Below, in pieces: positions 38,267-46,649 of a DNA stretch of 64,000 nucleotides. The stretch spans positions 1,240,001 through 1,304,000 of the forward strand of contig NZ_CP019331.1 in the NCBI RefSeq assembly GCF_002163835.1, in the 5' to 3' direction. The position numbers and the translations under genes were made by a program. Every line of letters begins with the position of its first letter. The first letter of the stretch is position 1. The notes under the pieces are model-generated. The model was not told the DNA's origin and searched no databases. It worked only from the letters and a program-made list of their open reading frames with translations. Source of the stretch: Polaribacter sp. SA4-10. GTDB lineage: Bacteria; Bacteroidota; Bacteroidia; Flavobacteriales; Flavobacteriaceae.

Positions 38267-38866
38267 ATGAATTTTCTAGCACATTTATATTTATCAGAAA
38301 ACAATACCAATATTATGATTGGTAATTTTATTGCAGATCATATTAGAGGCAATAATTACAAGCACTTTTCTGAAGAAATTCAGCAAGGAATTTTCTTACA
38401 CAGAGAAATAGATACGTTTACAGATGCACATGAAGTTGTTAGAAAAAGTAAAAGACGTTTACACAAACGTTACAGACATTATGATGGCGTAATTATCGAC
38501 ATTTTTTACGATTATTTTTTAGCAAAAAATTGGGCAGATTATTCTGAAGTTCCACTAGCTGTTTATACCAAGTCAGTTTACAAATTGTTTGATGAAAAAT
38601 CAGCTGAATTGCCTGTAAAATCTCAACAATTTATAAAATACATGATAGAATATAACATTCTTTATAATTATCAATTTGAAGAAGGAATTGAAAAAGTTTT
38701 AAAGGGAATGAATACGAGGACTAAGGGAAAGTCTCAAATGAATTTAGCTATTGAAGATTTAAAAATTTTAAAGAATGAATTTAATGAAGATTTCACACTG
38801 TTCTTTAAAGATTTACAAGAATTTACACATCAAAAACTAAAAGAAATACAAAACCCCATTTTATAA
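38267..38866 (+). CDS. acpH: Acyl carrier protein phosphodiesterase (AcpH-like)
   Basis: A 199-residue HD-like phosphodiesterase that removes the 4'-phosphopantetheine arm from acyl carrier protein. It starts MNFLAHLYLSENNTNIMIGN, the family start, and contains the ligands in FIADHIRGN, QGIFLHREIDTFTDAH and IIDIFYDYFLAKNW. The open frame extends back to 38213, but that part lies inside the dnaN terminator hairpin, so the start at 38267 is preferred. The E. coli enzyme is the reference. It is followed by ggt after 2 bases. Confidence 0.86.
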   Translation: MNFLAHLYLSENNTNIMIGNFIADHIRGNNYKHFSEEIQQGIFLHREIDTFTDAHEVVRKSKRRLHKRYRHYDGVIIDIFYDYFLAKNWADYSEVPLAVYTKSVYKLFDEKSAELPVKSQQFIKYMIEYNILYNYQFEEGIEKVLKGMNTRTKGKSQMNLAIEDLKILKNEFNEDFTLFFKDLQEFTHQKLKEIQNPIL

Positions 38867-38868
38867 TT

Positions 38869-40554
38869 ATGAGAAAAATACTTTTTTTATTATCAATTTC
38901 TATTTTATTAATCAACTGTAAAACAGCTCCTAAAAAAGAAATAGGATTAATCACAAAAAAAGCAATGATTGTTTCAGCAAGAGAATCTGCTTCTAAAATT
39001 GGTGTTCAAATTCTAGAAAAAGGAGGAAATGCATTTGATGCAATGGTTGCCACAGAATTAGCATTAGCAGTTGCGTATCCATTTGCTGGGAATCTTGGTG
39101 GTGGAGGATTTATGGTGTATCGAAAAAATGATGGAGAAATTGGTGCATTAGATTATAGAGAAAAAGCACCTTTAGCAGCAACTAAAAACATGTATTTAGA
39201 TGAAAACGGAAATGTAATTCCCAATAAAAGTATTTTAGGTGGAATGGCTGTTGGAGTTCCAGGTACAATTGCTGGAGTTTTTGCTACTCATAAAAAATTT
39301 GGTACACTTTCTATTGCTGAAATTTTACAACCTGTAATTGAACTTGCTAAAAAAGGGGTACATGTTACAAAAAAACAAGAAAAAAGTATAAAAAATTATC
39401 AACCTTTATTTTTGAAAGCAAACAAAGATGCTATTCTTTTTTCTAAAAATTGGAAAGAAAATGATACTATTAAATATCCTTCTTTAGCAGAGACTTTAAT
39501 TAGAATTCAGAAAAATGGAAGGGATGAATTTTACACGGGTGAAACAGCTAAAATATTAGTGAAATTTATACAAAATAATGGAGGAATTATCACACTAGAA
39601 GATCTAGCAAAATATGAAGCAAAATGGAGAGCTCCAGTTACTTTTTCTTATGATGATTTACGTATTATTTCTATGTCTCCGCCTTCTAGCGGTGGTGTTT
39701 GTTTAGCACAAATTATGAAAGCAATTGAGCCTTTTGACTTGGGTAAATACGGCCATAATTCAGCAAAATCTATTCAAGTTATTACAGAAGCAGAAAGACG
39801 TGCATATGCCGATAGAAGTTTCTTTTTAGGAGACCCCGATTTTGTTAAAATTCCACAAGAGGAACTTATAAGTGAAGCATACAACACTAAAAGAATGAGC
39901 GATTTTAGTTTTAAAAAATCGACTAAATCTTCTGATGTTTCTCATGGAAACATAGAAATTATTGAAAGTGATGAGACGACACATTATTCTATTATAGATC
40001 AATTTGGAAATGCAGTTTCTGTAACTACAACTTTAAATGGCGCTTATGGATCAAAATTATATTGTTCTGATTTAGGTTTTTTTCTAAATAATGAAATGGA
40101 CGATTTTAGCAGTAAACCAGGTGAGCCAAATATGTTTGGATTAATTGGAGCAAAAGCAAATGAGATCAATCCAGAAAAAAGAATGTTAAGCTCGATGACA
40201 CCTACGATTGTTGAAAAAAATAATAAACTTTTTATGGTAGTTGGAACTCCTGGAGGATCCACAATAATTACTTCTGTTTTACAAACTATTTTAAATGTAC
40301 ATGAATATAAAATGGGCATGCAAGAAGCTGTAAATGCTGCAAGATTTCATCACCAATGGTTGCCAGACGTTGTTAAAATGGAACCAAATAGTTTTGATAA
40401 AAATGTTATTTCTAAATTAAATAATTTAGGTTACAATGTTGATCAAACAACCTCTCGAATTATAGGTAAAGTTTCTGCTATTTTAGTACTTCCGAATCAA
40501 ACATTAGAAGGTGGTGCAGATAAAAGAGGCGATGATACTGCTGTAGGGTTTTAG
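38869..40554 (+). CDS. ggt: Gamma-glutamyltransferase
   Basis: A 561-residue Ntn-hydrolase that cleaves gamma-glutamyl bonds, e.g. of glutathione. A lipoprotein-like start ends in LLINC (cysteine near residue 17). The autoprocessing site is Thr370-Thr371-His-Tyr-Ser; Thr370 would become the N terminus of the small subunit. Also seen: AFDAMVATELALAVAYPFAGNLGGGGFMVYR near 55-85 and the substrate loop in MTPTIVEKNNKLFMVVGTPGGSTIIT. It is probably periplasmic or outer-membrane attached. It is coupled to acpH (2-bp gap). Length is normal. Confidence 0.93.
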   Translation: MRKILFLLSISILLINCKTAPKKEIGLITKKAMIVSARESASKIGVQILEKGGNAFDAMVATELALAVAYPFAGNLGGGGFMVYRKNDGEIGALDYREKAPLAATKNMYLDENGNVIPNKSILGGMAVGVPGTIAGVFATHKKFGTLSIAEILQPVIELAKKGVHVTKKQEKSIKNYQPLFLKANKDAILFSKNWKENDTIKYPSLAETLIRIQKNGRDEFYTGETAKILVKFIQNNGGIITLEDLAKYEAKWRAPVTFSYDDLRIISMSPPSSGGVCLAQIMKAIEPFDLGKYGHNSAKSIQVITEAERRAYADRSFFLGDPDFVKIPQEELISEAYNTKRMSDFSFKKSTKSSDVSHGNIEIIESDETTHYSIIDQFGNAVSVTTTLNGAYGSKLYCSDLGFFLNNEMDDFSSKPGEPNMFGLIGAKANEINPEKRMLSSMTPTIVEKNNKLFMVVGTPGGSTIITSVLQTILNVHEYKMGMQEAVNAARFHHQWLPDVVKMEPNSFDKNVISKLNNLGYNVDQTTSRIIGKVSAILVLPNQTLEGGADKRGDDTAVGF

Positions 40555-40600
40555 TTAGCAGTTAGCAAAAATAAAAATTTACAACTTTAAAACATTAAAA

Positions 40601-41023
40601 GTGAATAAAATACAACCATTTCATATTGCAATTCCAGTACAGGATTTAGAAAAATGCAGAACTTTTTACAGAGAGATATTAAACTGTGAAGAAGGACGAA
40701 GTACTGAACATTGGGTAGATTTTAATTTCTTTGGACATCAATTAGTAATTCATCAAAAAGAGGAATTTAATCCAAAGAGAATTTCTAACCCTGTTGATGG
40801 GTATGATGTTCCTGTTCCGCATTTTGGAGTCGTTTTAACTTGGGAAGATTGGCATTCTTTAGCGGATCAATTAAAAGCTAAAGACACAAAATTTGAAATA
40901 GCACCTTGCATTCGTTTTAAAGGAAAAGTTGGTGAACAAGCAACGATGTTTTTTAATGACCCAGAAAATAATGCGTTGGAGTTTAAAGCTTTTAAGGATA
41001 TGAGTCAGTTATTTGCAAAATAA
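40601..41023 (+). CDS. VOC family (glyoxalase/dioxygenase superfamily) protein
   Basis: A 140-residue vicinal-oxygen-chelate protein with two beta-alpha-beta-beta-beta modules: [21 protein letters not shown] (about residues 6-26) and [19 protein letters not shown] (about 74-92). Metal ligands would be His8, the His of FFGHQLVIH or HFGVV, and the Glu of NALEFKAF near the end. The start codon is GTG at 40601. It shares one base with the pseudouridine synthase gene. It is either a dioxygenase-like enzyme or a small-molecule binding protein. Confidence 0.85.
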   Translation: MNKIQPFHIAIPVQDLEKCRTFYREILNCEEGRSTEHWVDFNFFGHQLVIHQKEEFNPKRISNPVDGYDVPVPHFGVVLTWEDWHSLADQLKAKDTKFEIAPCIRFKGKVGEQATMFFNDPENNALEFKAFKDMSQLFAK

Positions 41024-41877
41024 TGCAATTAACAGAAACTCATATTGTTCCGATTTTAGAAAAACCAATTCGTTTTCAAGAATATGCTGTGGGTCTTTTT
41101 AATACAATTCCTACAAAATCTGGTATAAAAAAAGCAATCAAAAAAGAACTTATTTTAATTGATGGAGTTTTAGCTACAACTTCAAAATATATTTCTGGAA
41201 GAGAAAAAATCGAACTCTTTCAATCAGAAAACTCATCAACTTTCGAACGATTAAAACTCGATTTAGAAGTAGTATTTGAAGATGATTATTTAGCTATTAT
41301 TTACAAACCCGCAGGAATATTAGTTAGCGGAAATAAGTTTGTAACCATTGCAAATGGATTAGCACAAAATCTTACAAAAAGCAATCAATCTGATGCTGTT
41401 AAACCACAACCAATTCACAGATTAGACTATCCTACAAGTGGATTATTATTGATTGGAAAAACGAGTTCATCTATAAATAGATTGAGTAAATTATTTGAGA
41501 ATAAAGAAATTAAGAAAACATATTTTGCTATTACAATTGGGGTAATGAATACGAAAGGAATTATAAATTCTCCTGTTGATGAGAAAAATGCACATACAGA
41601 ATACAGCGTTTTAAATTCAGTGATTTCTGAACGTTTTGAGTTTTTAAACTTAGTACAATTGAAACCTAAAACAGGAAGAAAACATCAATTAAGAAAACAT
41701 TTGTTTTCAATTGAAAATCCTATTTTGGGTGATAAAGAGTATTTTTTAGAAAATAAAATATTAAACGGAAAAGGGTTGTTTTTACATGCAGGAATTTTAG
41801 AATTTGTGCATCCATTTACCAAAGAGAATATTTCAATCTCAAAAGAATTGCCAAAGAAATTTACAAAGATTTTTTAG
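41023..41877 (+). CDS. RluA-family pseudouridine synthase
   Basis: A 284-residue RNA pseudouridine synthase. The N-terminal S4-like part (about residues 25-65) contains GIKKAIKKELILIDGVLATTSKYI and the catalytic motif is HRLDYPTSGLLLIGK (about 133-147), with the Asp that attacks the uridine ribose. The KPKTGRKHQLRKHL motif near 219-232 completes the RluA signature. The target rRNA or tRNA site cannot be told. It starts on the last base of the VOC gene's stop region, so it is translationally coupled. Confidence 0.9.
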   Translation: MQLTETHIVPILEKPIRFQEYAVGLFNTIPTKSGIKKAIKKELILIDGVLATTSKYISGREKIELFQSENSSTFERLKLDLEVVFEDDYLAIIYKPAGILVSGNKFVTIANGLAQNLTKSNQSDAVKPQPIHRLDYPTSGLLLIGKTSSSINRLSKLFENKEIKKTYFAITIGVMNTKGIINSPVDEKNAHTEYSVLNSVISERFEFLNLVQLKPKTGRKHQLRKHLFSIENPILGDKEYFLENKILNGKGLFLHAGILEFVHPFTKENISISKELPKKFTKIF

Positions 41878-42117
41878 TCTGCCATTCCTTCGAAAGTTAG
41901 AGATGTTGGTATTGGAGATGAAACAGAAGACTACTAATTAACAGTTTAGTCAGAAACTGTATCCATAAAAAAAGTGGCAGAATACCCAACTGCAGATAAA
42001 GAAAAACCGGAAAACAGGGTCATTCCAAAACACATTTTAGATTATTATAAAGCCAACAAATAGTTTCTTATTTTAAAAAATGATATTTTAGCTTTAGATT
42101 TTTTTAACTCTCAAAAA
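41878..42117 (+). pseudogene. Possible remnant of a decayed coding sequence
   Basis: No intact gene lies here, but two short frames look protein-like. One reads AIPSKVRDVGIGDETEDY then stop at about 41937. The other reads IKKVAEYPTADKEKPENR and VIPKHILDYYKANK before a stop at 42063. The composition is that of coding DNA with no valid start. I cannot name the ancestor; it may equally be chance. Confidence 0.3.
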
Positions 42118-43395
42118 ATGAAGAAGCTTTTTAAATTTATCGGAATTGTTTTATTGCTTTTAATTGTTTCTGCCGGCATCTATTATTTTACTAATAATGA
42201 ACCTTTACCTGAAGGAAAAAAAGGAAAAGAAGCTGATGCTTTAGCTATTAAAATGTTTAATGCTATAAATAATGATGCTTTTGAAAATACCGAAATTTTA
42301 GAATGGAGTTTTAGAGGAGCTCATTTTTACAAATGGTACAAACAAGAAAACATTGTAGACATTTCTTGGGATAACAATAAAGTTATTTTAAATACAAAAG
42401 AAAGAGAAAAATCAGAAGTTTATATTAATGATAAAAAAGTAGCTAATTCAGTTGTTTTCAAAAAAGCGCAAGACAACTTTAATAACGATTCTTTTTGGTT
42501 AATAGCTCCTTTCAAAATTTTTGATTCAGGAACAGAAAGACGCATTGTAAATTATAACGGCAAAGATGCTTTATTAATCACTTATACTTCTGGAGGCTCA
42601 ACTCCTGGAGATTCTTATTTATGGATTTTAGACGACAACTACTTCCCTACTTCTTTTAAAATGTGGACAAGTATTATTCCTATTGGTGGTGTTTCTGCAA
42701 CTTGGTCTGATTGGAAATCTACCAAAACAGGAATAAAATTACCTACAAAACATAAACTCTCTCTGTTTGGAATGGAGTTAGATATGGGAGAAGTAAAAAC
42801 AGAAAACAGTAAAGCAAATATCTTAGCATACAGAATTTTAAAAGCAATAAAACATGAAAAATATAAGAAAACACGTTTTATAGAATGGAGTTTTGGAGGA
42901 AAAAGACATTTTAAATGGGATAAAGAAAAACATATTGTAGCTGTTTCCTGGGATACAATTCATGTAAATTTATATCCTCAAGAAATAGATAAAAGTACCG
43001 TTTTCTTTAATGAAAAATTACAAGAAAAAGCTGATTCAACAATCGTAAAAAAAGCTTGGGATATTTTTAATAATGATTCATTTTGGTTGGTTGCACCACA
43101 TAAATTATTTGATCCTGGCACCATAAGAAACATTGTTTCTATAGATAATAAAGACGCGCTTAAAGTTACCTACACAACTGGCGGAACAACTCCTGGAGAT
43201 TCATATATTTGGGTTTTAGACGAAAATAACATTCCTAAAAGTTATAAAATGAATGTTCCAAGTATGGAAATGAATGAAGTTCCTGCAACTTGGCAAGATT
43301 GGATTACCACAGCATCAGGAACATTATTGCCAACAAACCACACGTTTTCTAACGGCGGAAATTTAAGCATGGGAAAAGTAAAAGGATACAACTAA
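42118..43395 (+). CDS. Membrane-anchored protein with two tandem DUF6503-like modules
   Basis: A 425-residue protein with an uncleaved or signal-like N-terminal helix (about residues 5-25) followed by two homologous modules of about 195 residues (about 40-230 and 232-422). Both share the pattern EWSFxGxxxFKW, then NNDSFWLxAPxKxFDxGTxRxIV, then SGGSTPGDSYLWILD or TGGTTPGDSYIWVLD and a final ATWxDW. The fold resembles the DUF6503 lipoprotein at 12251. It presumably works in the periplasm, perhaps binding a hydrophobic ligand. It shares one base with the AI-2E family gene, so they are cotranscribed. Confidence 0.75.
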   Translation: MKKLFKFIGIVLLLLIVSAGIYYFTNNEPLPEGKKGKEADALAIKMFNAINNDAFENTEILEWSFRGAHFYKWYKQENIVDISWDNNKVILNTKEREKSEVYINDKKVANSVVFKKAQDNFNNDSFWLIAPFKIFDSGTERRIVNYNGKDALLITYTSGGSTPGDSYLWILDDNYFPTSFKMWTSIIPIGGVSATWSDWKSTKTGIKLPTKHKLSLFGMELDMGEVKTENSKANILAYRILKAIKHEKYKKTRFIEWSFGGKRHFKWDKEKHIVAVSWDTIHVNLYPQEIDKSTVFFNEKLQEKADSTIVKKAWDIFNNDSFWLVAPHKLFDPGTIRNIVSIDNKDALKVTYTTGGTTPGDSYIWVLDENNIPKSYKMNVPSMEMNEVPATWQDWITTASGTLLPTNHTFSNGGNLSMGKVKGYN

Positions 43396-44477
43396 TGAGT
43401 TCAAAAATTATAGCAAACGGAATTTTAAGAGCACTAGGAATTATTATTGGAATTTTTCTTCTAGGCTATTTTTTATATACAATCCAATCTGTAATTATTT
43501 ACATAATTATTGCAGGAATTTTATCATTAATTGCAAGACCAATTATTCTTTTATTAAGAAAAAAATTAAAGTTCCCAAATACAATTGCTGTTGTTTTTAC
43601 AATGGTTTTAATGTTGGGGTTCTTAACAGGTTTAATTTTAATGTTTATCCCTTTAATTACAGAACAAGGAAAAAGTTTATCTCTTTTAGAAGTAGATAAA
43701 TTACAAGCAAGTGTTCAAGAAATATTTAATCAAATAAACGCTTACTTTTCATCTAAAGGAATTGATGTATTGAGTGAATTAAAAAATGTAGATTTCATTT
43801 CTCAATTTAAAGAAATCCCTAACTTTTTAAATTCAATTTTAGGAGCAGTTGGGACTTTAAGTGTTGGTTTATTCTCTGTTTTATTTATCTCTTTCTTTTT
43901 TATGAAAGACAATCAATTATTAAAAAATGGAGTAATGACAATAATACCAAATGGAAAAGAAGGACGTTTTTCAAAATCATTAGAAACCATTAATAATTTA
44001 CTATCAAGATATTTTATAGGGTTGTTATTACAAATCACCATTTTGTTTGTTTTATACACTATTATTTTATTAGTTTTTGGCATTGACAATGCTATTGTTA
44101 TTGCTTTTTTGTGTGCTTTATTAAACCTAATTCCATATGTTGGGCCAATGATTGGAGCTGTTATCATGTTTATTTTATCAATGATAAGCAATATTGGTTT
44201 AGACTTTCAGTCTGAAATATTATCAACTTCATTATGGGTTATGTCCTGTTATTTAATTGCTCAATTAATAGATAATTTTGCTAGTCAACCTTTAATTTTT
44301 TCAAAAACCACAAAATCTCATCCATTAGAAATTTTCTTAATTATTATTATTGGAGGTTTGCTTTTTGGAATTGTAGGTATGATTACTGCTGTTCCTTTAT
44401 ACACCGCTCTGAAAGTAATTTTGAAAGAGTTTTTGTCTGATAATAAAATAGTAAAATCTTTAACCAAAGACATTTAA
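43395..44477 (+). CDS. AI-2E family transporter
   Basis: A 360-residue membrane protein of the AI-2E (PF01594) family, with about eight helices, an extracytoplasmic insert near residues 90-140 and the conserved LNLIPYVGPMIGA motif (about 237-249) followed by PLYTALKVILKEF near the end. Members have been linked to export of autoinducer-2, to Na+/H+ antiport and to other tasks; there is no sign of quorum-sensing genes here. It is probably an inner-membrane permease of unknown substrate, coupled to the module protein upstream. Confidence 0.87.
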   Translation: MSSKIIANGILRALGIIIGIFLLGYFLYTIQSVIIYIIIAGILSLIARPIILLLRKKLKFPNTIAVVFTMVLMLGFLTGLILMFIPLITEQGKSLSLLEVDKLQASVQEIFNQINAYFSSKGIDVLSELKNVDFISQFKEIPNFLNSILGAVGTLSVGLFSVLFISFFFMKDNQLLKNGVMTIIPNGKEGRFSKSLETINNLLSRYFIGLLLQITILFVLYTIILLVFGIDNAIVIAFLCALLNLIPYVGPMIGAVIMFILSMISNIGLDFQSEILSTSLWVMSCYLIAQLIDNFASQPLIFSKTTKSHPLEIFLIIIIGGLLFGIVGMITAVPLYTALKVILKEFLSDNKIVKSLTKDI

Positions 44478-44484
44478 TTTTCTT

Positions 44485-45663
44485 TTGAATCCTGCAATAT
44501 TACATCCAAAAGTTCAGCAATTTATTACTGATAATTTAAAATCTGACATCACAAAACTGATTTTAAAAGGAAGTCCTTTTGAGGATGTTTCCGTTCAGGA
44601 ATTAGCAAATCAAATTGTTGCAAAAGAAAAATCTGAGAAGAAATTACCTACTTGGTTTTATATTGATAACATCTATTATCCTGCAAAATTAAGTATTGAG
44701 CAAACCTCATCGGAAATTACAGCAGCATACAAGGCTAATTTAGTTTCTGGAAATAAAATTATTGATATTACAGGAGGTTTTGGAGTTGATTGTTTTTACT
44801 TTTCTAAACAATTTAAAGAAGTTACTCATTGTGAAATTGATACAGAATTATCCACAATTGTAAACCATAATTATCAACAATTAAATGTAAAAAATAGTGT
44901 TACTTTTTCTGGTGATGGAATTGAGTATCTTAAAAACGCTAAAGATAATTTCGATTGTATTTATATAGATCCATCAAGAAGAAATGATCTAAAAGAGAAA
45001 GTTTTTTTACTAAAAGATTGCTTGCCAAATGTACCAGAAAACATTGACTTTTTATTTTCAAAAAGCAACCAAATTCTTATTAAAAATTCCCCTATTCTAG
45101 ATATTACAAGTGCAATAAATGAACTAAAGTTTGTAAAAGAAATTCATATTATTGCTGTAAATAACGAAGTAAAAGAGTTATTATTTTTATTAGAAAAAGG
45201 GTGTGAAAAACCTATCAAAATTAAAACAGTAAATATTGGTAAAATTAATACGGAGTCATTTAGCTTTATTTATAAACAGGAAGAGACTTCAGAATATTCT
45301 GAGCCACTCACCTATTTGTACGAGCCCAATGCTGCCATTTTAAAATCTGGTGGTTTTCATGAAGTATCAAATAAATTAGGCGTTTTTAAAATTCATCAAC
45401 ATTCACATTTATATACATCAACTGAAATCATCAATTTTCCTGGAAGAGTATTTAAAGTCGAAAAAATTATTCCTTATCATAAAAAGAACATCAAAAAATT
45501 ACTAGCCGAAAACAAAGCAAATATTACGACTAGAAACTTCCCGAAAACGGTTGAACAAATTCGAAAAGAAACAAAAATTAAAGACGGTGGAAATACTTTT
45601 ATATTCTGTACAACAAACGTTCTCAATGAATTAATAGTTGTTTTTTGCTCTAAAAAACAATAA
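44485..45663 (+). CDS. Class I SAM-dependent methyltransferase with THUMP-like C terminus
   Basis: A 392-residue protein. The SAM-binding motif KIIDITGGFGVDCFYFSKQF (about residues 92-111), the acidic CEID and the catalytic-type FDCIYIDPSRR motif (about 155-165) indicate a nucleic-acid methyltransferase. The C-terminal third is a THUMP-like RNA-binding extension, as in Bacteroidota proteins of this name. The substrate is probably RNA; the site is unknown. The start is TTG at 44485, after 7 bp from the AI-2E gene. It is the last gene of this plus-strand run. Confidence 0.82.
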   Translation: MNPAILHPKVQQFITDNLKSDITKLILKGSPFEDVSVQELANQIVAKEKSEKKLPTWFYIDNIYYPAKLSIEQTSSEITAAYKANLVSGNKIIDITGGFGVDCFYFSKQFKEVTHCEIDTELSTIVNHNYQQLNVKNSVTFSGDGIEYLKNAKDNFDCIYIDPSRRNDLKEKVFLLKDCLPNVPENIDFLFSKSNQILIKNSPILDITSAINELKFVKEIHIIAVNNEVKELLFLLEKGCEKPIKIKTVNIGKINTESFSFIYKQEETSEYSEPLTYLYEPNAAILKSGGFHEVSNKLGVFKIHQHSHLYTSTEIINFPGRVFKVEKIIPYHKKNIKKLLAENKANITTRNFPKTVEQIRKETKIKDGGNTFIFCTTNVLNELIVVFCSKKQ

Positions 45664-45711
45664 ATTTATACTCATCCTTTTATCAATTAAGAAAATTTAT
45701 ATATTTACGTA

Positions 45712-45723
45712 ACACTTAAGTGT
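45712..45723. promoter_or_regulatory. 12-bp perfect palindrome upstream of fdhD
   Basis: ACACTTAAGTGT is a perfect dyad about 120 bp before the fdhD start. Its half-site differs from the TGAY dyad in the island at 50-63 kb. It could be an operator for the fdhD-fdhF operon, but no second copy supports it. Confidence 0.35.
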
Positions 45724-45751
45724 ATTATTATTAAGGGCATAAAATACTAAG

Positions 45752-45785
45752 AAAAGTCCCAAGTTTATTTTCGAGACTTTTGTTT
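45752..45785 (+). terminator. Hairpin with T run between methyltransferase gene and fdhD
   Basis: AAAAGTC pairs with GACTTTT around a loop, followed by GTTTT. It probably terminates the upstream operon, or acts as a leader structure for fdhD. Confidence 0.5.
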
Positions 45786-45839
45786 TATAACACAAATACA
45801 TTTTTAGTAGATTTGTATTTAAAGCCAACTTTCCGTTTT

Positions 45840-46649
45840 ATGCAAACTCTTTCGTATCAAGCTTTCAAAATTTTAGAGAATCAACACTCAAAAATTAATG
45901 ATTTTTTAGTGATTGAAGCTCCGCTCCAAATAAACATTAACGGAGAAGCGTACACCGTTGTTATGAGAACACCTGATAATGATATTGAATTAGTTAGAGG
46001 TCTACTGTATGCTGAAGATATTTATAAAAATGATGAAAATTTTGATGTTCAAATCATTGAGCAAAAAGAGGATTATTCGTCCATCTTAAATATTACAATT
46101 CCTAAAGATAAATTAGGCAAAGGATATTTAAATAAGAGAACTTTACTCTCTGTTTCTTCATGTGGAATTTGTGGAAAAAAAGAACTAAAAGACATTGAGG
46201 TATCTGGTAATAAACTTTCTAATGAAAATTCATTTTCTTCAGAAATATTGCAAGAAATGTTTCTAAAAATGAATTCTTTTCAAGAAACATTTAAAAACTC
46301 TGGAGGAAGTCATGCAGCTGCAATATTTAATAAAAAAAAACAATTATTAAGCATTAAGGAAGATATTGGAAGGCATAATGCTGTTGATAAAACTATTGGT
46401 GATTTACTTTTAAAGAACACCTTAAAAAAAGCTAATTTTTTATTAGTTAGTGGCAGAGTTTCCTATGAAATAGTTTCCAAAGCTTTTATTGCAAAAATAC
46501 CTATTATTGTAGCAATTTCTGCATGTTCTAGCTTAGCTGTAGATTTTGCAAAAGAGTTTGGTATTTGCTTAATTGGTTTTACAAGAGACAAAAAAATGAC
46601 AATCTACTCAAACCCCTCATATATAAAACATACTTTAAATGAGTACTAA
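45840..46649 (+). CDS. fdhD: Formate dehydrogenase accessory sulfurtransferase FdhD
   Basis: A 269-residue FdhD. It transfers sulfur from IscS to the molybdenum cofactor of FdhF-type enzymes. The conserved sulfur-relay motif is SCGICGKKEL (about residues 103-112), followed by GGSHAAAIF and the nucleotide-pocket motif EDIGRHNAVDK (about 176-186). The frame could start at a TTG at 45780, but that lies in the leader hairpin, so ATG at 45840 is preferred. It overlaps the FdhF gene by 11 bp, in keeping with its role as that enzyme's sulfurtransferase. Confidence 0.92.
   Translation: MQTLSYQAFKILENQHSKINDFLVIEAPLQININGEAYTVVMRTPDNDIELVRGLLYAEDIYKNDENFDVQIIEQKEDYSSILNITIPKDKLGKGYLNKRTLLSVSSCGICGKKELKDIEVSGNKLSNENSFSSEILQEMFLKMNSFQETFKNSGGSHAAAIFNKKKQLLSIKEDIGRHNAVDKTIGDLLLKNTLKKANFLLVSGRVSYEIVSKAFIAKIPIIVAISACSSLAVDFAKEFGICLIGFTRDKKMTIYSNPSYIKHTLNEY

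Noticed and set aside
45660-45839. Molybdenum cofactor riboswitch ahead of fdhD
   Set aside because: The gap contains only a short palindrome and a simple hairpin; none of the conserved elements of the Moco motif is recognisable, and it is too AT-rich.
45780-45839. 20-residue N-terminal extension of FdhD from a TTG
   Set aside because: It lies in a terminator-like hairpin and does not fit the FdhD start; ATG at 45840 gives normal length.
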